Of a DNA stretch of 64,000 nucleotides, positions 26,463 to 36,901 are shown one piece after another. Numbering within the stretch: the first letter of the stretch is position 1; each line of letters opens with the position of its first letter. This DNA is from Tubiluchus corallicola. Lineage: Eukaryota; Priapulida; Priapulimorpha; Priapulimorphida; Tubiluchidae. Below the pieces are notes generated by a model. That model ran no database searches, was not told the DNA's origin, and worked only from the letters and a program-made list of their open reading frames with translations. A program made the position numbers and the translations under genes. Location: NCBI GenBank assembly GCA_030141605.1, contig JAQGDQ010000233.1, forward strand, positions 186,001 through 250,000. Direction: 5' to 3'.

Positions 26463-27552
26463 TAACTCGAAGTCTTAATTTCGAGATTTTTGGTGCAGGA
26501 AAACACAACAAGGAAACCAACTTGTCCAAAAAAGGGAAATTTGTGGACAATAGATTGCAAATCAACATTAAATGCTCTTTCTAATGGTAAGCAAAGTAAA
26601 CTGAGTAGGTAAAAAAAGAAATGCAAAAAAGTGAACATTGATTTGAACCAGGGTCCAAGGAACCTTTCGGAATACAATTAAGCAGTATATGTAATGTTAA
26701 TCTGTCCCAGCACTATTTTGACATTTCATGTCTGTTGGTCAAGTTTGATTTCAAATTCAACAATAATTGTGAATTTACTTTTTCTTTAATAATAATCTTG
26801 GAATTACTCAACTTTTAGTGAATTATTAATGAATTTAATTTACACTTAATAGAAAAACTTATTAGAAATAATAGAGTTAGCTCAAGTACAAGAATTTCAA
26901 CTTGAATGGAAGTAAGGAAAATAGTAGTTATAAATTATAGTTAGTTTAGCAAAAATTTACACTACTTCTAGCATATCATTGATCAACAAAGATATATACT
27001 ATACTGAGATATTAATTTTTCCTTATATTTACTGATAAGATAATAAATTGATTTGTTTTTAGGTGCTTGAGGAATAGAGTTCCAGATGTGTAAAGTTCTA
27101 GGTTCTCCAAATTTGGCTATCTTATCATTCTTATGTTAAAGAAAATTATTACTGATTAATACAGCAATAGACCAATAAATAACTTGAAATCTTAATTTCG
27201 AGATTCTTAATGCAGGAAAACACAATAAGGAAGCCAAACTTGTCCAAAAGGGGAAATTTCTGGACAATAAATTACAAATTGCCAATCAAAATTAAATGCT
27301 CTTTCTCATGGCAAGCAAAACAAACTGAGTAGGTGAAAAAAGAAATCCAAAAAAGTGAACCTCGTTTTGAACCAGAGTCCAGGAACCTTTTGGAATACAA
27401 TTAAGCAGTATATGTAATGCTAATCTGTCCCAGCACTATCTTGACATTTCATGTCTGTTGGTCAAGTTTGATTTCAAATTCAACAATAATTGTGAATTTA
27501 CTTTTTCTTTAATAATAATCTTGGAATTATTCAATTTTCAGTGAATAATTAT
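26463..27552 (+). repeat. Direct duplication: 26463-26830 and 27179-27552
   Basis: Two direct copies about 716 bp apart share CTTAATTTCGAGATT, GCAGGAAAACACAA, AAATGCTCTTTCT, ACTGAGTAGGT, AAGCAGTATATGTAATG and a nearly identical 3' half (CTGTCCCAGCACTAT onward). Differences are mostly single bases and small indels. No coding capacity was recognised. The sequence between the copies (26831-27178) is unrelated AT-rich DNA. Confidence 0.9.
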
Positions 27553-28622
27553 TGACGACGAAGTTGCTATTAATTTTTGAATTGAATACTAGTTGTCCGT
27601 AGGTTTTTTTATAATTCTTCAAGTTATTGTCATTTTAAGGAATTGCTTCTGAGATTTATATTAACATTATTTGCACTTTTCACTTAAATGTTGATCATGC
27701 TGGATTTCTGGATATAACGCAACGCTTCATCACACCAATACGACAGTTTGCTTTTGCAATAATGTGATTCACACTAAGTCTTGAGGTAAGTTGGTGAGCC
27801 TAATCACCAAGTCATGAATGCAACTTTGTTCATATGTTTGTACATAATTTAGAAAATAAGGGGTTGCAACTTTAGGGCGTTTTCTTACAAAAGCACATTT
27901 ACTTGGTTTGAGTCATCATTCATTTGCTGCACTAGTCTAAAAATCAAGTTGATAGAGGTCATGTTATAAAATGTAATGATCAAGATCGTTCAGTATAGGA
28001 CGAAAGAGCTTTGGGCCAGCAACAAAATATGATGAAATGTTATGATGAAATTTGCTCGTCTCTTGAGAAACAATATGAGGGTCACTCATTGTACTTTGGG
28101 AGATATATCTATATGCCACTTGCATGGGCATCGTTCATCATCTCCTATCATCAGCACCATCTTAAACGTTTAAGGTCCAACGTTTCCTAAATAATATTAC
28201 TTACCTGTATTACTACTACAGTTAAAGAGTTTTGTGTTTTGTTAGTACAGTACATTGTTCAATAAACTGCGCTACTTATGGTACCACATGTTGGCATCCT
28301 TGGAATTTCTAAAAATTCAAAATATAAGCTGAAATTCCTTAAATTTGCAAGTGGCAATCGAAAATTTTATAACAACCGTAAAACATGTAAAACACAATAT
28401 TTTTTGTGTTGCCTGTAAGAAATGCCAACATAGGACTATGTTATTCTACAATACCGTCATCTAGATGGTAGTCTATATTCTAGTTTATTGGAAGAAATGC
28501 ACAATGCTTACGTCTATGAGTTGTTGATTAAACCATTTTGCAATCAAGAAAATACGCAGTTTAGTTTAATTTATGGCCTTGCAAGTTAGATAAAAACAAC
28601 TATTTGATTAACTTTAAATAAT

Positions 28623-29351
28623 GACAAAACGAAATATTTTCTTTTGTTGTTAGTTTTTATAAACCTCAATGAGATCTTCACAGTCAAAATTAATTCAAAT
28701 GTGGTCAAAACTTATACTATACATCAATGTAATAGTGGTGCATTTTAAGCTATTTTTCTGGTTATAATCACGGTTCAAAAATAACATTAGGACTTCTGTA
28801 ACTCGGGCATTCAATATAAGGGTCGTCTATGGAACGGAACAATCAAATTTATTCCATTTCCGTAGCCTAACAAAGGAAAAATGCAAAAACTGAATAAATC
28901 TTGCAGACGAGCGCAAGATAAATTAATATAGAAAATACACATTGCAGGCATGATGTTCATATGTTCAAAGACAAGAGAGACTTAATATTTTTGTTGCTCA
29001 TTTATTGTAAAGCAAGGCTAACTGGCTTAATTTCTTTATTATATTTATGTCTCTGTATTCTGTAGCGCTTTGAAACTTCGTCTCTAAAAATACATTCTGT
29101 TTAAATTGAAAAATCATCTTTTGGCTGCTTGAAGCGTTAATTTCGTGTAAAAATATCCGCTGGTCTGCAAATTTGTGTTTATGAAAAAGTGCAATCAGTT
29201 TATCTGCTAATTAGACATTAGTTGAGACTGTCATGTTGTTTCGTTTTGTTTAGTTTAGTTTAGACAGTTGTTGTCCAGCTTGAGCTGATGTCCCGAATGC
29301 CACTGGGCGTGCTTACGCCACAGCGGAGGCGGAGCGATAGACCAATATGCT
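28623..29351 (+). repeat. Left arm of a long inverted repeat
   Basis: This roughly 0.73-kb arm is the reverse complement of 34464-35165 with scattered substitutions and a few indels. Shared landmarks include CGGAGGCGGAGCGATA at the inner end, TTTGTTTAGTTTAG, AGTGCAATCAG, TTAATTTCGTGTAAAAATA, ATTGTAAAGCAA.GCTAACTGGCTTA, and TTTTATAAACCTCAATGAGATCTTCAC near the outer end (broken here where longer than needed). It could be a transposon terminal repeat or one of two oppositely inserted copies of an element. Confidence 0.85.
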
Positions 29352-30108
29352 AGACATCAATTCTGGCAAAAGCAAGGCCTGCGAATACAGTGACAAAGAC
29401 AATTGCAATGCCAACAACTGCAATGGCAATGGCAGTAGCAGCTAGAAACTGCTATGACAATGGTGGCAACACTTACAGAATTGGTCGAAGAGGCGAAATT
29501 GATATAATCATATATTAATATATACATAGAAAAAGCACAAAACGATGGTAAACACTAAACAGGCAAACATGCAAAAATATACCTGTACACAGACTAGCAA
29601 AATACTCACACCATTAAGCAGAATTATAATCAACATTAATGCATGGACATTTTACCAAGCGTTTTTCTGCATTTCTTTAACCATTTGGCCACAAAATAAT
29701 AAACGTATGTAAACAAACGTTTGTCAGCTTGCAAGGCTACATAAATAGTATCAGGTTAGGTTGTAGACAGCATTATACAGGTTTCCAAGCGAGAATTTCA
29801 CGAAATGGAACGTAAAACTAACTTGTGGTTGTTTGACCTAGTGGAAATAATAAAAAAGAATTAACTTATCTTATAGCCAAGTCCTCCTCTTTCCAGATAG
29901 CTATAACACTCTCTCTGAGACCTCCACGGGTGTTTCGTGTATGCTTTAGCGTGTTTGGCTCGATTTAATTTTGCGAAAAATTTACCGTGTAATTTTCACC
30001 GTGCACCATTAGTAGACTATAGCAGGATATTGCATTTAAGCCAAAAACAGTTTTTCGTCAATTTCGACATTCAGTTTTTCTTACAGTTTTCTCAGATGGC
30101 TCTAGGTT

Positions 30109-30208
30109 ACTTGGGCAGTAGACACTTGGGCGATAGCACTTGGCTAGTGGACATTTAGGCAGTGGTCAGTTGGGCCGTGTACACTTATGCAACGACATTT
30201 GGGTACTG
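30109..30208 (+). repeat. Degenerate 15-bp minisatellite, about seven units
   Basis: Units of 14-15 bp such as ACTTGGGCAGTAGAC, ACTTGGCTAGTGGAC, ATTTAGGCAGTGGTC, AGTTGGGCCGTGTAC and ATTTGGGTACTG. Confidence 0.85.
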
Positions 30209-30944
30209 AATACTTTATAAGCAGTAGAAGTAACAATACTATAGTATGCACTTATACAACATGCCTACTCACCTACATGCTAACCTGACTATCTACCTAC
30301 TCTCTGTACATACATAGATTCAAGGACTGTTGTCACAGAAAAGCAAAAGGTCCTGAGTTTCGAAACTTGCTGGCTGTTTGGCTCATAATTCTTCAGTGCT
30401 TTCCTCCTTAGATTAGCCAGCTGGTAGGTGAATTGTTGATTATTCATGAACCGTTAAGTTTATTATATCTAGTTTACCGCAAGTTCATTATCTAAAATCG
30501 AATGCAACAATCTCAAGAAAAATTTATGAAAATTCATTAGTTTCCAATTGCTTTCATAACCCTCCATTTCATACCCTAATGACAATGGCAGTGGTTTTTG
30601 AGAGTAAGACAATTAGTAAAAAATACCACAATCTAGAGAAAAGAAAACAATTCAATCAGCCTCTCTATAACTGTGTGCTACCGTCACAGGAAAAAAGCAT
30701 AATAAAATATGTACATACGTAGACAATTAGACATGCACGTATTAACTAAAAATGTAAGAAGAGAAACCCATCTACCCAGTTGTGTGCTACCCGAATGTCC
30801 TCAGTTGAACCGTTCCTTATCTCCAAAGTCAAGAAACTTATACAAGCTTGGGTGCCTAGCCTTTAATAACTATTTTATTGGCTGCACAGATTACTGTTCA
30901 AGTGTTATTGCCAAAAATGAATTGAAGAAAGTTTCACTTTATCA

Positions 30945-31150
30945 AATTGAACACCAAATGTCTGAGTTTAATATCTGGGGGACAAATGTTCAAGGCCCAA
31001 ACATTGCAGTGCCTAAATACGTGGCACCCAAATATTCTGGGGCGGGCCCAAATATCCGGAGCCCAAATGTATGAGGTCCAAATATCTCAGGACACATATA
31101 ATCGAGGCCAAAATGTCTGGGGCCCAAATGTCAAAGGCCCAAGTATCCAT
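30945..31150 (-). repeat. Degenerate ~15-bp minisatellite, about twelve units, inverted relative to 30109
   Basis: Read on the minus strand, units look like GACATTTGGGCCCCA, GACATTTTGGCCTCG, AGATATTTGGACCTC and GATATTTGGGCCCG. The core ATTTGGGC matches the unit at 30109-30208, but on the opposite strand. Confidence 0.8.
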
Positions 31151-31199
31151 AAACCGATACATTCATGGGCGAATTCATACCAACAAAACATCTTAATTA

Positions 31200-31494
31200 T
31201 GGCCGATTTCTTTTTGAAAGTATTCGATATGCATTTTTTTGTACATTTCACAGAGTAATCCTTTACAAAGCCGCCCTGCAGTATTTCAGTCACATTGAAG
31301 CTTGCCTCACTCGTGATCTTTTTACTAATTCGCCCACCCTGATGGTATTGGTACAGATCCTGAGTTGTCTTGAGCTTTTCGATAACTCCAAAATCGCTGT
31401 GACATGGTAAGTATGTGTGACCTGGAATTAGGAAATATGAATTCTGTTTGGTGGAGCAGTCCATGTCTATGAGTTTCGTCCTTTTTCCACTCAA
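31200..31494 (-). pseudogene. Transposase-like C-terminal remnant
   Basis: This minus-strand open frame contains PGHTYLPCHSDFGVIE. It matches the 'GHSxxPxDxDFGxIE' signature that I recall from a widespread family of transposon-derived animal proteins with a DDE-like core and a DNCxGQNKN motif. Only this C-terminal part is seen. Upstream in frame there is a stop within about 15 nt, and downstream the frame runs into the minisatellite. The upstream catalytic part was not found, so it is non-functional. Family identity is from memory, not a search. Confidence 0.45.
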
Positions 31495-33923
31495 CCACTT
31501 AATTTATATAATTATGTACGACACACTCTTGTAAGATAGGTCCCATGAGGATTCCCCGGATATTGGCGAACTGCTGAGCGCAGTGATAGTACTGATAGCT
31601 TCGAGTTTGACGTCGAAGAGCTCTTGCCTTGCAAGAAGTATTTTTCGCCAATTTTAGTCTTTAAAACCGTTTTGTGTTAGGCTTGAAGTTACACAAGTTT
31701 TTTGCTCTTGATTAATTAAAGTAAAACGACCAAAGACCAACAGATATTTCAGCGTGAATATATAATGTATGATTTTTACTCACCCGTGTCGTATACGTTA
31801 TATAATAATAATATTAATCTTTATTTAGTCGGCTTAAAATGAGGCTTTCGTCGTCGACGTAAATAACAAACTACACAGTTTGTATGCCATTTGTTTGGGG
31901 TGCCTGATATAATAACGTATGTTTTGATAACCCCTTTCCTTCCATTTTGGTTTATAATTGTTTCCCTTTCCAAGTTTTTTATGACTGGGAAAAAATAATT
32001 TGATTTACCGGTAGTTGGCTAAAATTAAGTAAAAAGAAGTTGCACTGCGAGCTCATCACTATGCTAACTGATGCTGCGATAATGAGAGGCTATCGATTTT
32101 TTTGTAACGTAGTCGTGTTTTAACAGATGATTCTGCCGACTGTTATCTAGCAAGTTCTGTCCAAACTTACTCACTAAGCTCACTCCAACTACTGAATTCA
32201 GGAGACTTATTTTTTTCATTTTCTGGAAATGCTTAGTAAATAACTCCATTTATGCTAGTTTTGATAAAAGTAGAATAAACTACTCTGTTGCTACAGTGGT
32301 TTTATCAGATACCTTAAAATACCTTGAAAGAGCTCTGTTTTATTTTTTGATAAATGAAAAAATTAATATTTAAAATAGTTTATCAATTAATAAACTTATT
32401 AGATTACACCGAAGTGGAGCTCTTTGAGCACTTAAGTGAGATCACTGCTACTGTTTACCCCTCAGATAAGCAACTTACAAACAGGGTAGACGAAATGAAT
32501 GAATGAATTGTTTGGATGCAGTGCAGTTGTAAATTATGTAGCTGTATGTTAATATAAAATTAAAATCTATCATCTGATTACACTGACAATTTGTGCTCAT
32601 TTCAATTTCAGCTTGGGCAAATAAGTTCTGTATCTTGTTTTCTTTTCTGGTCATTTATAGAAACAGAAGTTGAACACAACTCAAGTTTTCTGTGTGTGCT
32701 CAAATGCTTGTCTTTTGAGGGGCGTGATCATGCTTGTGCCCCATTGTGTCTCTATCTTGAATTTAGAAATACCTGTTACTACTCCCTCAACTTGTCAAAA
32801 TCACTCTTGCAAAATGCTAGTTCCTAATGATTTTCAGAGTCACTTGCCAGGGGAGTAAAAATTAACTGTTTGGGAAGCAAATAAGAAAAAAATCCCTCAC
32901 TAATAAATGACTTTTGAAACAAAATTACTAACATTAAAAATAAAATGTAGTTTTTCTTTCAAACTATCAACGTTTCCTTGCTGTATTTTTCGTAGTCTTT
33001 ATCGCCAGTCCAGGGTAACAGAATGGAACACCATTGCCTTATTGGATGTTCTGCAGTATTCTTAGCCAATCACATCACTAGTCGTATAGTGATCCCACGA
33101 TATTTACTCAAGTTGTGTTTAGTCATTGGTCAGCATTCCATGGTTTTGCGGCTACTAAGTACTTACAACCGTGCACATAATATAAAATTTTATACGAAAC
33201 TACTTCAATAATTTCTCATTGTTGAACTTATAGTATAATCTACTACATTTGTATTAAAACTTAGCAGATACATTGTGCCTTTTAGTAATTAAACTAGGAA
33301 TTAGTAAAAATTCCAATATTTTAATTAAATGTAGAAAAACTTTATTCTGCAATTTTTACGGCCTCGTCAATTTTTTCTATTTTGATTTTAATGAACATGC
33401 ATTGTTACTTTACTAAGTTCAACTACCACCAAGTAAGTTCTAAACTAAAACTCCAGAATTACTGACTGGAACCAGTATTTTGGCACGTATAGTGTGTCAC
33501 TTTTTGACCAGTGTAGAATATAATGTCAGAGACGAATAAGTTTAATATACATTACGCACTCCCATGCCTTGGACAAGTACTAGTGCTCATACTATAATTA
33601 CGATAATTATGTTGGCTGATTATGCGACTCGTTTTATAATTTGTTTGTCCCTTCCGGTAAGCCAAACAAGGTGCAGTATTGTAGCAGGCATTTTTATCTA
33701 TAGTACAATATGTCTATATGATCGACTATATTAAATATAATACTATGCCATAGACCCATACAGCAGCATAATTTGCATTAAAGCTCTTAAATAGAAATTG
33801 TGCATTTTTAAAGCTTTAAACTTCCACACATCCGAAATACAGAATTTATTACTCGCAGCAGCACTTACTACAAGATTTCGATGTCATATTGTGTATAATG
33901 GCTATGCTACACAGTTCTGCCTG

Positions 33924-34027
33924 AATGACATTGTCAGTATGGCATTTGTGCTTTTTTTTGTAACTTAATTGTTGTAATGACATTGTCAGTATGGCATTAG
34001 TACTTTTTTGGTTGTTGTAATTTTACT
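33924..34027 (+). repeat. 52-bp tandem duplication
   Basis: AATGACATTGTCAGTATGGC recurs exactly 52 bp downstream, followed in both copies by a T-run and GTTGT. Confidence 0.85.
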
Positions 34028-34463
34028 TTCAGGCTAGGTATACATGTAAAGCTGCAGGTGAAAACAAAAAGTTTAATAAAACTTTTTTTCTTTCCAAACC
34101 TAGTCTAAAAAATTTGTAATACTAGCAGATGAGCTGGGGAAGGATTCAAAGCAAAAATGCTAAGCTAACACATTAGCGCATGATAAATGTATCTGAGCAC
34201 TTACAAGCAAAATGGCTTACAAATAAAATGGCTCTTAACATGGTTGTTTTTATGCATATTAGGGTGCACAAAAGCGATGAAAAGATAACATAAAAATAGT
34301 AAAAACTCTCATCACACATAAGTGTTTTACCTTAAGTATGTGAAACAGAAATTTTGAGTCGATTATGTAGAGTTATTTGAGTTATTCAATTACTGACAGT
34401 TTTTATATACATTTGAATAAGAGCAGCCTTTCCCAGACGTTGTTGTGTCAATTGGCGTCAAAC

Positions 34464-35165
34464 ACATTGGTATATCGCTCCGCCTCCGCTGTAACGTAAG
34501 CACACTCAGCGGCATTCAAGACAACAGCTCACGCTGGACACCAACTGTGTAAACTAAACTAGACAACATGACAGTCACAGTTAATGTCCAATCAGCAGAT
34601 AAGCTGATTGCACTTTTCATAAATATAAATTTGCAGAGCAGCAGCTATTTTTACACGAAATTAACACTTCAAGTAACCAAAAAATGACTTACTTTTCAAT
34701 TTAAGCAGAATGTAGAGACATAAGTATAATAAAGAAACTAAGCCAGTTAGCATTGCTTTACAATAAATGGGCAACAAAATATATTTATGAAAGTCTCTTT
34801 TGCCTTTGAATATATGAACACATCATATCTGCAATGTAGTTTTTCTAATTTTAATTAATCATGTTATCGTTCTAAAGCTTTTATCCACTTTTTGCATTTT
34901 TTAAACTGCTTGCTAGACTACAGAAATGGAATAAATTTGATTATTTGATTCCATAAACAATATTGCCCATGTTAGGTAAGTCATAAGTCCCAATGGCATC
35001 TCTTAATTGTGATTATAGCCAGGAAAATAGCATAAAATTTACTATTTCAGGATACAAATTTTACGTTGATATATAACATAAATTTTGACCACATTTGGAT
35101 TAATTTGGACAGTGAAGATCTTATTGAGCTTTATAAAAACTGACAAGAAAAGAAAACATTTTGTC
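34464..35165 (-). repeat. Right arm of the long inverted repeat
   Basis: Inverted partner of 28623-29351. It starts at the inner side with ATTGGTATATCGCTCCGCC and ends near ACATTTTGTC. About 5.1 kb separates the arms. Confidence 0.85.
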
Positions 35166-36901
35166 TGAATATGAATTTCTATGAGTGTGCTTGCTTACCA
35201 CATAATCCTGACAGTTGTCATGTATTCCCGTAGATGAGTTCAACTCTGCCGCTGGTCTTTAACTATTGCTAACTGGTCATTCCTACAACCTGCGCAAACC
35301 TAGTTGCTGTAATTTTTACATGCTGGTTATCCTTGAATCATTTATACCTGCCAACTCGGGCTTCAATATAAAGTTATAAATTTCATTGTTACTTCTGTTC
35401 AAGTCGGCCATTTTACATTTGCGATCATTAAAGCAGCATCATATGATTGGCCTAATTAATCTCGTTAAGTTAATTTGTATTTTTTAATGTTAATACTTGT
35501 CTTTATCTAGCTTGCAAGGTCGTACATTAAACTTAACTGCATATTTTTATTAATAACAAAGTCAGTACCTCATAGACGCAAGCGCTGTGCATTTCTTCCT
35601 ATAAAAAACTAATTTATACTATATATTTCCACTACTTCACCTACAATATTAATCGACAATACAGACAATTGACAACCTATAATAAGATTTAAAACCAGGC
35701 TGATTTCTCTCCTCTCCTGCACATTTATGAACATTTGAGCATTTTTCGTACGAATGTAACATATACCGACAATACCAAGTTAGAGCTGTTGTCCCAAAAG
35801 ACGAGGTAATGAACCGGTTCTGTGGGCATGTGAAAAATAGGCACACTGATTGGACAGTCAGCAGAGCTTGACTGAGAATGATTGACATTTTGTTTGACTT
35901 CAATTAGGCGACCGATTCTGTTAATCGTGAGTCTAATAAACAGCACCCACAAACAAAGGTCTCAATGAGGTAAATTGAAAGGTATAAGTTATGCCTTCAT
36001 TGGTTGACCCCTGTCCCCTCTAGGAATGAAAAAATTAATATTGGATGGGTCAGGGAGACAAATGCTTCTTCCAGTGTAAATGACAGTTAGCTTGTAGTAC
36101 ATATTAAATGAAAGGTATTGAAAAGACACATTTAATGGCGTTGTTGTCGTTGTTAGGCTGGGACCGGTTAAGGATTCACTTAACTGGTTAACCGATTAAT
36201 GAGATCTAGACATCATCGGAGACACTCTGTAATTTGCCGGCTAGATCATCGGAGAATCAAATAAACAAGCAATTTACAAAACATATCAAGTGAAGCTTTA
36301 GAGGAATAAGTTCAAATAAGTCGAAACTTTTATTCATAGAAAAAATTTCAAATCGCTAGTTTTTAGCTTGGGTTGCTAAAATTTACTCATGCCAAATGCA
36401 AACTAATTAAAGAAATTTTGATGAGCAAATTTGTGAAAACACCAAGTTAGCCATTAAAACTTTGCTGTTTAAGCAACATTCTTTCTTCCTGAGTTACCTG
36501 TGTAGAATTTTAGAAGTTAAAGATAATTTTCATTTGGTGACTTATTTTCACCTGATATTCAGCTTTTAAATATTTACTAATTTAAATTTAGATTTGAGAA
36601 TATTTTCAAGAACAATCTTGCATTTGAGAATATTTTTAATCAAAGTAACATCCTGAGAAGTGAGCCTTTTGTTATAGGGTGCGAGCAGTCTGTGTGTAAT
36701 GATTTTCTTTATTGAAATCATAGTACATGTAATTATGCATTGGAAAATTTGTTGCTCAAAAGATGAAAGTATGTCCATGATTTTACGTATATACGATATC
36801 TTGCTCAGAAAAACTTAGCAAAAGTGTCAGTTAGTCAGGACATGCAACTTCACTAGAAAACAAAGTGATATTAATTTAATTGTTATTTTCCATTACAACA
36901 G
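35166..36901 (+). other. Upstream flank of the VAMP gene; first exon not certain
   Basis: The recognised VAMP exon at 36902 starts one nucleotide before a codon, so the preceding exon must end in phase 2. A tiny exon ATGAG|GTAAAT at 35965-35969 would fit and give a very short first coding exon, as in vertebrate VAMP2, but its start context is poor and many such sites occur by chance. A hAT-like end (GGCTGGGACCGGTTAA, TTAACCGATTAATGAG) lies at about 36155-36203. Confidence 0.25.

Larger units (their letters stand above)
29352..34463. mobile_element. Interior of the inverted-repeat structure (putative decayed DNA transposon)
   Basis: It holds an old dispersed-repeat copy (29770-29940), two related minisatellites (30109-30208 and about 30945-31150), a transposase-like protein remnant (about 31494-31200, minus) and a 52-bp tandem duplication (33924-34027). 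No intact gene was seen. Whether the arms and interior belong to a single element is an inference; nested unrelated insertions are the alternative. Confidence 0.4.

Noticed and set aside
30709-31258. Plus-strand open frames of 103-121 codons with repeated GPN-type residues
   Set aside because: They read through the 15-bp minisatellite, whose length (a multiple of three) keeps frames open. There is no splice or start context.
35965-35969. ATGAG|GTAAAT as VAMP first coding exon
   Set aside because: Phase fits but start context is weak and such short matches are frequent. Kept only as a possibility, not called.
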